This document shows positions 39,139-53,194 of a DNA stretch of 64,000 nucleotides, piece after piece. The translations under genes were made by a program, and so were the position numbers. The notes below the pieces were generated by a model. That model saw only the letters and a list, made by a program, of their open reading frames with translations, had not been told where the DNA came from and searched no databases. The stretch comes from Sambucus nigra (lineage: Eukaryota; Streptophyta; Magnoliopsida; Dipsacales; Adoxaceae), in contig OX422215.1 in assembly GCA_949130495.1 (NCBI GenBank), positions 6,673,302-6,737,301 on the forward strand, given 5' to 3'. Every line of letters begins with the position of its first letter. The stretch's first letter is position 1.

Positions 39139-41899
39139 TGTGACAACCCCCATTTTCTAGATAATAGTTCACTAGGCTAATACGCCGAAGATGGGGCTTA
39201 TAAAAAAATCTATATAATTCTTAACATTAAACCATAAATTAAAGATTGTAGTTAAACCATCCACGCATGCGAATAAACTGAAATGAAAAAAATCTCATAA
39301 ATAAATAAGTCTCAACCCAACTGACAAATGAAATATCTAAACATCACGAGACTGAATAAAAATGATTAAAAAATAAATTCATTGTTATGCCCATACAACA
39401 TATGCTATAATCTTTGTTATGCAAGACTCTAAAAGGGAAATAACCGAAACTGAAGTAAATAACAACATATGCTATAATCAATGGACTGAAATTTGTTATG
39501 CGAGGTGGAACTATAGGTTTGAGTTTCCCTCATCCCTGTTGATCATATCTAAGTAAACATGGAAAATATTTTTTTAATTTGGGTCAGAGCCTGAAAGTGT
39601 GCAAGAACTAACTTTCAACATTAGCAGCTAATCATAAAATAGATTCGCAATACATGCCACGCATCGACTCTCACATATAAAAAGTACCTCACTCTCCAAC
39701 CAAGTGCAATACTACGCACATGTCCCAACACAAGTCATAATCATACAAAAAGCTCTATTTCTATACTAACATATGTTATCTCAATGAGTAACTATCAAAA
39801 AATGCAATTGAGTACCCAAGTAGGACTGCACCTCAATGCCCATGCATATCTTTTAACTATGACATTCTCCTTGTTTTAACATTTCTTACTTAAAGTGTTT
39901 GTCTCTAAACTATAATGTATAAATTAACTCGCGTAATCTTATCCATAAAGAATTACAAGTAAATCACATAATGTATTTAACATTACATAAACAATGGATA
40001 ATTATTATGTAAGATGTGACTAACTACATATGTGAGAATATACATGAACACTAACCCACGCAATGCCACCCACAAATAATACAAGTCAATCACACCAAGT
40101 ATTTAACGTGCCATAGGGCTCATTATTAATTGTCCATTATTAGACTATATAAATATATATCTCATTTAAATATTGCATCATATGAAGGCCACTACCTTCG
40201 GGGACAATCTCATGCTTCTACTGGCAAGTCTGCTTCTACCGACAAGTCTGCAGATGTACCTCATCTATCGAACTTAAACAAAACACACATAAGCAAATGG
40301 GGTGATCAACACGCAGTACACCACCGATAGGGCCCATACTAAAACCGTTTGGATGGATTCGGTCAACAATCTTCTTTCATCACTAAATGGTGACTCCTAT
40401 GCGTGATTTAGGAGACTTTCAATGCTATCCTACTTCAATCATCCAGGCACGTGGCCTCGTGTCCAACGTATACAACCCCAACTGATAGATTCTCCACAAA
40501 TCCGGGTATGTTTACATAAATACACACATACACACACAAATATATATATACACATGCATAGTCAGGCTCTCCAACATACTTCACTTAACATACCTATGAA
40601 TATACCCGTTTTTTATAATAGTAAAAAAATTATTTTTTTAACCAAACTCGGTATATATGATCCGCAGAGTATAGAGATCATCTACAGAAAAATCATCAAA
40701 AAGGTTCAACCTAAAAGTGGATGAGATAATGGCAAAAAATTTGAATGGACGAAAATATTTATATGTACCCACTTTTCATTTTACCCATTTTTTTATGATT
40801 CTTTTATGGATAATCTCCTTACTATGAAGATCATATATACCGAGTCTGGTTAAAAATACACTTTTGTACTATTTTTAAAAAATGGGTATGTTCGTAGATA
40901 TGTTGCTAGAAACTATGTTAGAGAGACCGTGTGTGTGTCACAATATATGTAAATACCAACGGGATAACACATACTCTAAAGCATACCCAAAACATCCCAA
41001 TTCCCAATCGTCAGATAGATTATCACATCTCAAGGCATATTAATTCTTAAACCTTATCATGACCAACTTATAATTTAATGCATCTCTAAACTATGAGTGT
41101 TTAGCAATACATTTAGATCCATCATCTCGTAATATATAATTTCCTCTTATCGTTTACTTAATAATTTATTGTACGACTTATAACTTCTCAAGACCAGAAT
41201 CACCCACCTAAAATACCGGAGCTAGTCACTCTCCAAACCCAATGCATATTTACACTATAAGATATCGCTCCCTCGCGCGTTGCCCAATCATATCTCAGAT
41301 GGAAAAAAAATAGCCCAAAGGTTTTATCTAACCTATTTAACTATCTCGAAGATTACCTAACTCCGATCCCTCACTAAATTAGGTGTAGTAATCCTAAAGG
41401 AAAGTCCCAACTGAAAACACTAAATCCAACTTTGGTTCTCGAGCACCATTTAGTAAAAAAATCATATCAAATAAAAAAAATAAAAAAATACGAAACCAGC
41501 GCCCACGCTTTCGTATTTTGATTATGCACAACCTGGACAAATTTTCAAAGTCGTTAAAATAAGAAAGGTAGCTCATTCGAAAGAGAAAGGTACCTCGTTC
41601 GAACAAGACTAGGTACCGCGTTTGAATGAGAAAGACGTCGTACTTCATCCCTAATTACGAAAATCAACCCCAAAACTCCTCAAAGCCTCCATTAAAGCCC
41701 CACTAAGGTCTCCATTCAAATCCCCATCATACCATAACCTAAAACTAATATCTAGGGGGATGAATCCTAATGGTTTCTAATCACAAACAAGGGTTTTCTA
41801 CATGATTTCAATTACTAATCAAATTAACCCCCAAATCTCTCAAGAATAATTTATAAATACTTAATCTCTTTCAATTTAAGATTTATTAAACATGGATTA
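39139..41899 (-). mobile_element. E2 5' LTR, truncated by another LTR
   Basis: On the plus strand it starts TGTGACAACCCCC, the reverse of a typical GGGGTTGTCACA LTR end. It aligns with 24193-27690 with the inserted solo LTR removed. Its 5' portion is missing because a different LTR begins at 41900. TTCGAAAGAG and CGTTCGAACAAG words lie at 41575-41640. Confidence 0.78.
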
Positions 41900-44800
41900 T
41901 ATAACACCCCAACCCAGAATCATGGGCTACCCGTAGTTAACCCGGTCCAACCCGATCATTAGGTGTGAAGTGCAACTGAAAAACCAACATAATGTTGCTA
42001 ATCCAATTTTATTTTAATTAACGTTTCACTTATTTAGCATGTGATTCCAATTTTAAACTAAAACTATGTGACGGACCCGTGGGAAGCGTTCTCGGAGTCC
42101 AAGCATACAAAGTTGCTAACGTAAAACAAAATAAAGTACTTATCTGGATAATGCTCTTAAAATACGAGCCCGAACAAACCCAATCTTCCGCGACAAATAT
42201 GAGGGTGTGAGCAGAATTCTCCATGGAAAATATACAAAATGGAGTATAAATGAACGGCAGAAAGACGACTCTAACAAGTACGTGCACATGCAACTACCTT
42301 AGATATAAAATATATATATACTTAATGCATGAAGCCGTTTTTATTTCAAAAAAATGTAATTTATTCTGATTGATTAACCTAACTCTCAAAAAAGAATTTT
42401 TCCTTTCTTAACTTGATATTTATCCCTTTAATTAACACACGTGGTTAAATACTCAAAATAACTACATTTTATTTAATCGAAAACCATTTCTTTATTGAAA
42501 TTACCCTTATCATTTAAACCAATCTATATTAGTATTTTCATTGAAAATCACCCTTTTGAACACACGCGAACATCGTGTTAGAAAATACTTATTTAGCTTT
42601 TGAAACCTTTCACAAACACACCTTTGTATTAATTATGGAATAAACATTATTAGGTTGCTTAACTTACCCATTTAACTAATATACTTTATCTTTCCTTTAC
42701 TTTATGGACGTCAATTTGTGCAAATCTTGTCCATATTAACCTTTATTAATTCATTCAAGTTAGGTTGTTCCTTTTATAGTTTCACCACACAACCCATTTC
42801 TTGACATGTTCATTATTCCTTTATCTTTTTCTTGGAATCTTCTAATAAATTGCATACTTTAAAGGGCTCCACACCGCCGACAATGCCACTATATGCTATG
42901 TCCACTGATTTTGGGTCTTTCACCCTAGAGCTTCGAGCCTACCTTAATTATCCCAATGTCATTCGTGTTCCTTTTTAATGTGTTTAAACATTTTAAAAAT
43001 GTCCACATTACTTCACTCTCCCTTTTTCTTTTACCCGGTCGACATTAATGTGTTACACTTTGAAAACCATCGTTTCATGTCATTTACACTTTAGCATTGA
43101 TTTTATTCCAAAATCACCTTCCTTTAGGACCAATTTGTGTAATACCCTTTCCAATATTTTTATTTCATAAAAATTTGCCACTTTACATAAAATTACTATT
43201 TTACCCTTTTTGTTTCCAAACTCGTCCTTTCCTCCTTTTTTGCTAGTGTTATTTCCCCAAATACCATTAAGTTACCCACACTAACTTCTTAAGTTTTTTT
43301 AGCACATTAACACCGTTTTAACTTTGGATTAACATTCTTTTAAGTTGGAAACATCTTTATTCAATTTATTTCTTTTCTCATTTCATAAGTGTTAATCTTT
43401 CAAAAACATTATTAAGTTATACAAACCAACTTCCCAGTGTTTTTAACCATTAACAGTTATTCAAAACTTTTACTAACCACTTTTTCAAGTTAGACATTTG
43501 TTTATCCAAGAAACCCAATTACACTTATCACACTTTCAGCACCCTTTCACACATATTAACAGCTGGAATTTCTTTCTTCTCAAATTCATGCTTAAACCCA
43601 ACAAACCTTTACTAAACTTGTTTTTATATTCTTCAACAAAATACTATAAGTTTATATGCATGAAAAGATGGATTTTAACTCCAAAGATCCTATTAAATGG
43701 GTTAAACATACATTTCATTCAAGAAATTCATTATACTTTCAAAATACACTTTCAAGGCATAAAAGACATTTTTATTTCTTCACACTCAACAAATCACCAA
43801 CTTTTATAAAATCTTCATTTTTGCAAGAAACTTTGGAATATTATTTCACCAAACATTTTTAGCAAGATCAAAAACATTTTATTTTATAAAATGTTTAGCA
43901 TCAAATTTCTAGGATTACACCATTTCCATAAAAACTCCAATCTTTATTTAAAGAAAATTTTCAAATATTTACTCATCATTTATTTCAAATAAAATAATAT
44001 TTTTGCCAATATTTTTATTCCATAAAAATATTTAACACCAAATCTACTAGAAACCCATCATTTTATTCATATGCATTATACTCTTAAATTCTAACAACAA
44101 TACTACTAATACACAAAATAAAGTCTTAAACTAAGAGTAGATTTTCCCACCTCAAATGGAGCTCCAACAATGGTAGGCATGAAATGTCTAAGCAGATGAC
44201 AACCACCCAACTTCAAAGGTAGCCTTGGAGAGGTTTCCCAGCTTCACCAAGCTTGTCTCCCTGCAAGCTCCATCAAAACCCTCTTTAAGCTTCACACACC
44301 ATTCATCTTCAACTTCTCCAAAGCCCTGAACCACACCTCTAAAATTCGTAACTTTGTTCATCCATGGATAAAATGGGTTCATTGGGCTTAATATGGTGGA
44401 ATAAAACTAAAATATGGTGGCTACATGGTAGTTCATAGTGGTGGAATGGTGGAAAAAGGCTGAAAATGGTGGGAAAATACTCATCCCCGCGCCTCTCTCT
44501 CTCTTCTTACAACTCCAAATAACCCAACAAAATTTCAAATAAACCCTTATAAAATAATTAAAATCCCCATTTTTTCCAATCTGGGCACACCAGAATTTGA
44601 CGCCTCAATGATCCAAGGGCCCAAAATGTGATAACATAAGGGGAAGCCAAAATATAAAAATCTGCGTAACCTTGTTCGAACGAGAATTGCCTCTTGTTCG
44701 AACGAGAATGGCTTCTTGTTCGAATGCCCTTCGAATGACCTAAATTTGTTAGGCAGACGGTCCTCGTTCGAACCTCGTTCGATCACCCTTTTGAACGACT

Positions 44801-44998
44801 TGTGATTCTCATTCGAATGACCATTCTACAAGTTCTCCAAATTTCTCATTTTTTTCTAAAACTTCCAACAGTTATTACGAGGACCCCAAAACAGTTAAAT
44901 AAGGATATAAACCCGATTGATATGATCCAAATTCCAAGGTTCTCATATTATTTCAAATTATATGGGAAAATAATAAAATATTGGGGTGGGGTATTTCA
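41900..44998 (-). mobile_element. minus-strand Ty3 3' LTR (E5)
   Basis: On the minus strand it begins TGAAATACCCCACCCC (plus end 44998), preceded by an AGGGAGGGAAAAA purine tract and a GACAAAATTTT motif. Such motifs are common just after pol in Tekay-like elements. The far end is TATAACACCCC on the plus strand, a mutated TGT-ACACCCC. Several TTCGAACGAG words lie at 44672-44815. AT-rich frames at 43498-43862 are not genes. Confidence 0.75.
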
Positions 44999-45121
44999 TT
45001 TTTCCCTCCCTAGAAAATTTTGTCCCTTAAATTATCGATCTGTCAATCCTCAAGATTATGGGGCTCACCAATTTCTACTTTAAATCGTAGGAATCCTTCA
45101 AGGAAAAATCATCGAAGCTCT
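44999..45121 (-). promoter_or_regulatory. E5 polypurine tract and 3' untranslated end
   Basis: The minus-strand AGGGAGGGAAAAA abuts the LTR at 44999-45013. The rest of E5 internal sequence is displaced by the plus-strand LTR starting at 45122. Confidence 0.65.
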
Positions 45122-46945
45122 TGCAACACCCTTTTTCTGAATATTTAGAATTTAATTAATTTGGGTATTTTTAAATTACATGTGTGTAGTAATTTAATTA
45201 AAATAAAGTGTTGTATGTTTATTAAATATTATGTTTAATATTTATGAAATAAATTTACTAAGTGTGTAGTAAATAACATGCGATGATGATTATACATCAT
45301 AACGAGTAATATCGACGGGACTATGTTCTATCTTAACCGGGAGTCGTGTGTAGGCTATATTATGGTTGAGAAAGGAAATTTATGTAGAGTGACTCAGATG
45401 GCAATTTTGAGGTTATAGCTGATTTCGAATGGGGCGAAATAGGCAGAATAGAGTACTCGGGTGTATTAATTGGGTCTCAGAACATTTTTAGACCAACCCG
45501 ACACCATGTAAGGGTATTTTGGTCATTTAGGAGTCTAGGGTTAGAAAAGCTCCGAAATTATAAATGGTATACCGACCAATTTGTGATAGAGTCTAGGGTT
45601 ACAATACTTGGAAGAGAAGAGAGGCCATAGGAGAGGAAAAAAAGAGGAATCTTATGTCATTCTACACCATTCCACCACCGTTATTGTCGAAATCAAGAAC
45701 GGAGAAAGAAGAGGAAGTCTCCATTATCTAATAACAAAATGAGACCCTTTAAAATGAAAGGCAAGTGTTTAAACTTGCATATTCTTGGAGTCCTCATATT
45801 ATCCATGTTAGAATAGGATAATAATGCATGAAAACCTAAATTTGTGATGTGATATTGGAATTTAATTAAAGATTTGATGAGATGTCATGGTTATAATCAT
45901 CTTACTGTTATAATAAAACAAAATCTGGGGATTGGGTGTGAATATGATGATGAAATTCTAGGTTCCTGATGATGAACATTCAAGAAAAGTGAAACTAAGG
46001 TTTCTATGATTAAAGCGAAAGTTTGATATTGTTTAATGTGAATTAGATGATGAATTGTGAATATATTTCATTAGAAACTGTCCATATGCACATATTTAGT
46101 GATTTGGTACGTTATATAGGAGTTTGGGAAGGTTTCATGGAGTTTTAATGGATTAAACATGGAAGAAAAATGTAATTGGACGAAGTTGTTATAGCAAGTG
46201 TCGATCAATCGATCGATCAATTTTGTCAATCGATCGACCAAAGCTAAAAATGGGTTCTTTATTTAATTTAAGTAGCTTTCTCTACCAATGATTTAAGGGA
46301 ACTTTAGTAATATTTTATTAACTATATGGGGACTTGTAAAATATCAGTAGACTATAGTTAAAGCTCAACTTGGTCATAATAAGGGCAAAATGATATTCAC
46401 ACCGACGAGAGTTAAACGATTGTGTTATGTATCATGAATTTAAAATCGAATTATGGGAAGCGTAGATGATAGCCCAAGGTTTATACCAATAGGTTGGTGA
46501 TGTTTTAACTACTGGAATGATTTAAGGGATAACTAGGGCCCTTCGGGTAATGATAACCTAAGGTTTATACCAATAGGTTAGTGATGTTTTAACTACTGAA
46601 ATTGTTTAAGGGATAACTAGGACCCTTCGGGTAGTGAGTGATACTAAAAAAATAAGAAAAGAATATTAAGTGTGAAACGTTAGTATGTTGGGTATTTGAG
46701 ATATATATACTACGTACTCGATATATTTATCAGTTGTGTGGATACCTATACTGATGATATTTGTAGGTTGTGTGTATACCTACTATGTGCTTTATTGTGT
46801 GTACGAACATACCCACTATGCCTGCTATTATAGGAGGTCAATCACAGTGGGAGATCCCACCTTGGAGATGCCACCAAGGTCTGGATGTGTTCCCCAAAAC
46901 ATAGAACTTATGGTGGATCACTATTTGAGTGTAGAATAATGAAAG
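45122..46945 (+). mobile_element. 5' part of a plus-strand Ty3 LTR (E6)
   Basis: It starts TGCAACACCC and matches, on the opposite strand, the start of the LTR at 47135-47886. Later parts match 51560-52060. It stops near 46945. It includes an ATCGATCGATCA cluster (46200-46245) and an 84-base tandem duplication (about 46471-46638). Confidence 0.75.
46471..46638. repeat. 84-bp tandem duplication
   Basis: Two adjacent copies of a unit containing 'aaggtttataccaataggtt' and 'gggataactagg', with a few mismatches. A single version exists in the related LTR at about 51675-51760. Confidence 0.85.
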
Positions 46946-47134
46946 TTGGCGTGAAACAACTTGACAATAAAGCAACCTTTGATTATTGAATTTGAACCAA
47001 GATAACTGAAGGGGGGACCAGTTTAAACTTCTCAACTTAAATTGTTTAGTTATTCAATAACCAAATTAGAGTCCTCTAGTCCATTATTTAACCTAAGTTA
47101 AATGACAAGATTATGTACCGGTTTATAAGGTGAG

Positions 47135-47886
47135 TGTGATACCCCGCCTATTTTAATCACGAATGATCAATCCTTTACTAAAACAAATAGGAATCTCATT
47201 TGATTAATTCTTGGCATCACTGTCAAAAACTTTTTAAATTAATAACCACCTATGTTAAATTAAGATGGTGCCAAATTTTATCATTCGTTAACATATAACG
47301 ACATGTGAAAAAATAAATAATACAACTCAACCATCCACACAAGTATAAGATTTTGAATCATCACATGATAAATATATAAATAATAAATACCTAATAAACC
47401 ATCGGTTCCAAAACTAAATCCAAACCATAAGTCTATAGGAATAAAACTGAATCCAAAACATAGTTTGATAAATAAAACTGAAAGACTGTATCAACTGAAG
47501 GGGAAACATGCCGAAATGAAAATCTGAGTCATAAATCCTAATGGTACTCTATTCTTACTATCATGATCCATATGAAATCAACCGTGACCTCAAAATCGCC
47601 ATTTGAGTCGCTTTATATAAATCTCCTATCTCGACCTCATATAGTCTACAACGCGACTCCCGATTGAGATATAACACAGTCACGTCGATATCACTCGCTA
47701 TGACGTAAAATAATTATTTACTATTCACTTAATAATTTTATTCCATAAATATTAATCTTTATCTCTCATCGGTTAATATTTAACAAATATGTAATATTTA
47801 ATTAAATAAAATTACGACACGAGTGTAATTGTAAAAAATACCCGAATTAATTAAATTACAAATACTCAGAAATACGGGGTGTTACA
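47135..47886 (-). mobile_element. internally deleted solo LTR (E7), TSD GTGAG
   Basis: On the minus strand it starts TGTAACACCCCG and ends with a degraded GGGGTATCACA. gtgag flanks it on both sides (47130-47134, 47887-47891). At 752 bp it contains only the first and last few hundred bases of the E6/E8 family LTR, so most of the centre is missing. Confidence 0.85.
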
Positions 47887-47891
47887 GTGAG

Positions 47892-49526
47892 TTTCTAATT
47901 AGCAATCCTAATAATTTTTAAATATGCGGTGATTTATTACTAGGCAAGTAATTAATGCAGTAAAAAATATGAGACGAGTATTTCTTACGTGGTAAAACTC
48001 CCTCCCCCGGGGAGATACATCACGAACCCTCTACCGTCAACCTAAAGTCCACTAATAAAAAAACAAAACAACTTTTACAAGTACAAGAAAGTAACCTAAC
48101 AGTGATACCTTCACTCATTTTGTCTGATTTTGTCCAGTACTCACTTTCCTACTTATATTATTCCACCGTCTCCACAATTCCCTCTTGGATACAACCTCAG
48201 AATTACTCATATGCTGTTATATTTTAAACTAGTGACATATGTGAGTGAAGTGTCCTACACTATATGACTCACACACATTGTTACAAAATAAAATGTAATG
48301 CAACAATAAGCCTAATACATCCTTGTTTAAGGTTTTAATAAAATTCATCTTAGACGTTTTAAAAACAATTTACCAAAAATGTTTAGTCAAACTAATTTTA
48401 TCAAATACCTCATACAATAGTGTCTACAAATTCAGAACTATGTGATTGAGTGTATTCTGACAGAATATAACAAAATATTTTTGTACACTAATAACCTAAT
48501 GTCCAATGTAAAGACAAAAGGTATATGTGTACAAAAATTAATATATCCAGGACACGTAAGTCGAAATTATCTTAGAATTTAACAAAAATAGAAAATATCA
48601 ATTCATAACATAAACTCAAAAAATCGGTATAACATAGCCAGCAATGTAAACCCTTACTGATATATAATTCGAGGTTTATTATCAATAACTACAAATAGGT
48701 CTATGTCACAAATATTCAATTCAAAGAAATAAAATCAGAAATTAAAATCAAAGAATTGAATACTGTCTTGGAATGTTCAAATAGCAAAAAGATTTTTAAA
48801 CAAAAACTATATTTTAAAAAATACCATAAATCTTGTTCTTATCCAGTAGTCACAAAACCAGTGTTAAATTAATATTAAGCATGCATGGATTTATATACTA
48901 TGTTTGGTCCAATACAAAAACATATATATAAAATGACTTTATAGACATATCAAGAAGGTTTCGGTGAATCTCTAAAGCATGCACAAGAAAAAGACAGATC
49001 TAATCCAATTATTTAATAAATTTGTTTAACTGGTTAACATAAAAACGCCAAAAATTAAACCGTGTATAGCAAAAGATTAAGCCCGTGCATGAGTTGACTG
49101 TACAAAAATGAGATCTAATAGGATAAGACAATGAACATTCTTTTCTATAAACAAATAGAGTACCAAAATAGATCTATACACGGGTACAACATGAGCCACA
49201 ATTTTTTTTAATCAAGAATATCGTGTGCTACTCAGATATAGATCTAAACAGAAAACATGTGTTCAGTTTAGAGATAAACCAAAACAATAAGATTTTGAAA
49301 AATTTATAATCTCAACACAAAATCAAAACGATCTACAACACTATCGGCGAGTAATAATATGATCTACACAAACAAACCAAGAAGTTTAGCAAAAAACATA
49401 CAAGAAACCGAACATGCCAGAACAAGATCAAAAATTGGGTTGCGCTTCACCCATCTTTCATCAAAATCGTTGACTGATCTTGTATAAGAAACAACCAGCT
49501 GAGTGTTTGATTCAAGAGGAGAATAT
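47892..49526. other. unclassified AT-rich stretch
   Basis: No coding region or family was recognised. A 'ttacgtggtaaaactcc' with 'cccccgggg' motif at 47985-48020 resembles motifs near the 3' end of some plant LTRs. Before the E7 and E8 insertions this stretch was continuous with 46946-47129 and 53195-54012. Confidence 0.3.
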
Positions 49527-49531
49527 AGATG

Positions 49532-52500
49532 TGTGACACCCCGCCTACTTTAACCACGAGCGATCAGTCCTTCATCAAAACAAACAAGAATCTCATTTGG
49601 TTCATTCTAAGCATCACTATCGAAAAACTTTTTAATTACTAATCACCTATGCCAAATTAAGTCGGTGTCAAATTTTATCTTTAATTATTAACAACCTGTA
49701 GAAATAAATTAAAATAATCAAACCATCCATACAAATATAATATGAACAATCACACGAAATATGTATAAATAAATAAGACCAAAAAAACCATCGGTTCCTA
49801 AAGTGCATAATCCAACCAAAATATTAAATAAATAAAACTTAAATCTGAATACATTCTGATAAATAATTGAATAATTAAATAGTCTGAGGGGCAACACACC
49901 CAATTGAAATACTTAAGAATCTCCTATCTAGAAATGAATGAGTTGAAGCATCTAAAGCAACTCCGGCAAGCCTCCACAAGTGCTACAGCTACGCATCCCT
50001 GGTTGGAATCATCAAGCTTGGCGTCCATGTGGTTGGACACCTAAAAGGTTCTGAAAATATTTTTACATGGGTCAGAGCCCAAGAAAATAATTGAAAACAT
50101 TTTGTAAGTGTTTAAATAACAATATATCAGTTATTAAATACACATGTTAGTTCAACGTACACTCCCTTTAGTTTCTTACCTCTCAACTAATGTGCACGCC
50201 TAATGTTTTCTACCTAGCTATGTTACCCAACCCAACTAGACAAAGTATTCAACTCCACAAAAGGTCTAACTCCCTCATATAACATATATGATGCTACCAC
50301 AGTAACAATAATTAATATTTCTCGCGTATTATTATTGAGTCAATTATTTAAGTCTCTCTGCTTAAATTACTTTTAGATATACACACTCTATCACTCTACT
50401 ACCACACACAAGTAGACATATCGCACTTGTATATAGTTGTATTTATAAAAGTGCGATATAGTTGTATATATACAAGTGTGATATAGGTGTATGTATGCAA
50501 CTATATATACATATAATTGTGATTCAACTGTATATACAATTGCGATATAGTTGTATATATACAACCATATGCATCATATCCAAACTTCTATACAACTATA
50601 TCGCACTTGTATATATAACTATATCGCACTTGTATATATAGTTGTATATATGTCAATTCAACTATATGCATCATCTCCAAACTTCTATACAACTATATTG
50701 CACTTGTATATATACAACTATATCGCACTGTAAATATATACAAGTGTGACAACTATATCGCACTTGTATATATACAAATATATATAAAAGTACGATATAG
50801 TTGTATATATACAACTATATATACACGTTGTATATATAGTTGTTAATATATACAACTATATCGCACTTGTGATCAGAAGGAAGGGAAGGCATCCTCATCA
50901 CATTCACAACGAAATTAAACTGGCTACTGATAAAGCAAGTGTTTATCTTGCATGTTTTTAATTGAGTTATAATACCCATTTAGTGTAGGGTTTCGATTAT
51001 TTGATTTAAATGATGCTCTTGAGGTGTAAATGCAGAGAACTCGTGAATTGCGGTAGGATTTGCATGTAGAATGAATCCACTTACATAGAAAATTCGTAAT
51101 CAGATGATGTATGATAATTACCATTGAAGCAAATTTGGGTAAATGCTTATATATAGATGAAGAACAAGAAAGGTAGGGTTTTCATGAAATATGAGAATTT
51201 AATCTATTTATGATGAATTTTTGAGAAGTTTTGATATATAAACTCGTTAGAAATTATTGGTATAACCTTAGTTAATGTGGGGATAGATTGTATAGAACTT
51301 TGGAGATGATACATGAAGGTTATAGAGGATAAAAATGGTGAAAAAATCGCAATAGCTTGTTGGAGAAGACGACCTGACACTGTTCGAATTGATTCGTTCC
51401 AAGGGTAAATCCATTCGGTAGGTGAATCAATTTGGCCCCTTGGGCGATTCAATATGCCAGAATTGTGAAAATTTTCTTTTTAAGACCTGAAATTGTGAAT
51501 AATTTATGGGAATACTTTTAGGATATTCTTAAACTATATAGAGGGATATAATAAATTTCGTAGGCTAATTTTAGGGTCGGGGGTTACCCAAGTGAGAAGA
51601 AATTGAGGCTAGGAATTATCAGGCATGATTTGGTGTTTAATGATTTCACGAGACATAGGACAGGTTTCAAAAAGTATGAGTGAACCTATGATTTAGACCA
51701 GTAGTATATGATATTACTATCCACTGATATTAATTAAGGGGTAGTTAGGGCCCTTTGGGCAGTGAGTGATACTCGAGAATATATGAAGAGAGGTGATAAT
51801 GAGTAAGTTGAGTATGCGAGAGATACATACTACGTACGGGTTGATATGATGGGTTGTGTGTATACCTAATGAATAATGTGTATATATAGGTTGTGTGAAT
51901 ACCTATTGATATGAATTGCTATGTGTGTGAACAAACCTATGCTACCTGCTATCCGAAGGTTTTCGCGCAAAGGCGATCCCACCTTGACGATTCTAGTGAA
52001 ATCTAGATGCGTGCCCCGGGACATGGAACTTAAGGTGGCTCACTATATGTGTGTATTAGTGGGGTCGACATGTCGTTTGAGTACGTTAGCTATGTGTGTA
52101 TCCCAAAGGCTTAGAACTACGTTCGCCTCCATTATATGTTGATTGATTTTGGATTCGAGGAGACGTGCTGAACCATTTGTCCTTGATTTGGTATGAGAGG
52201 TACATGGACATGATAGCAGAGTATGCCAGCTTCATGAGGGGCCATTTCGGGGGTGCTATAATTGTATATATTATGTGTGTTAAATATATATAAGTGTTAT
52301 ATATCTACTTTTGTGTGATAGTAGAACCGATAGAGTATGTATATCTAAAAGTAATTTAAGCAGAGAGACTTAAATAATTGACTCAATAATAATACGTGAG
52401 AAATATTAATTATTGATACTTTAGTAACATCATATATGTTCTACGAGGGAGTTAGACCTTTTGTGGAGTTGAATACTTTGTCTAGTTGGGTTGGGTAGCA

Positions 52501-53189
52501 TAGCTAGGTAGAAAACATTAGGCGTGCACATTAGTTGAGAGGTGAGAAACTAAAGGGAGTGTATGTTGAACTAACATCTGTATTTAATAACTGATATATT
52601 GTGATTTAAACACTTACAAAATGCTTTCAACTATTTTCTTGGGATCTGACCCGTGTAAAAATATTTTCAGAACCTTTTAGGTGTCCAACCACATGGACGC
52701 CAAGCTTGATGATTCCATCCAGGGATGCGTAGCTGTAGCACTTGTGGAGGCTTGCCGGAGTTGCTTTAGATGCTTCAACTCATTCATTTATAGATAGGAG
52801 ATTCTTAAGTATTTCAATTGGGCGTGTTCCCCCTCAGACTATTTAGTTATTTAATTATTTATCAGACTGTATTCAGATTTCAGTTTTATTAATTTCAGAT
52901 TGTGGTTGGATTATGTACTTTGGGAACCGATGGTTTATTCGATCTTATTTATTAATATATATGTCGTGTGATTGTTCAGGTTATAGATGTGTGGATGGTT
53001 TGGTTAATTTGATTTATTTCCGCATGCTGTTAATAATGAAAGATCAAATTTAACAAAGGTTTAATTTTACATAGGTGATTAGTAATTAAAATGTTTTTCG
53101 ACAGTATTGCTAAGAATGAACCAAATAAGATTATTGTTTGTTTTAATGAAGAATTGATCACTCGTGGTTAAAATAGGCGAGGTATCACA
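49532..53189. mobile_element. E8: inverted LTR dimer with TSD AGATG
   Basis: The left arm (49532-50404) and right arm (52316-53189) are near-complete inverted copies of the last roughly 870 bases of one Ty3 LTR. Both outer ends are therefore LTR 3' ends (TGTGACACCCCG at the left, GGTATCACA at the right). agatg is duplicated at 49527-49531 and 53190-53194. Between the arms are a palindromic tandem array and about 1.4 kb of ordinary plus-strand LTR (50878-52315). No internal genes. Confidence 0.88.
50415..50870. repeat. palindromic tandem array, ACAACTATATCGCACTTG unit
   Basis: About 15 imperfect copies, in both orientations, of a unit with 'atatcgcacttgtatatat' and 'gttgtatatatacaac'. It sits at the inner end of the left arm of E8. 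Confidence 0.9.
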
Positions 53190-53194
53190 AGATG

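Noticed and set aside
43498..43862. 103-codon and 68-codon plus-strand frames in the E5 LTR
   Set aside because: They are AT-rich, Phe/Ile/Lys/Asn-biased, inside an LTR, with no domain or conserved motif.
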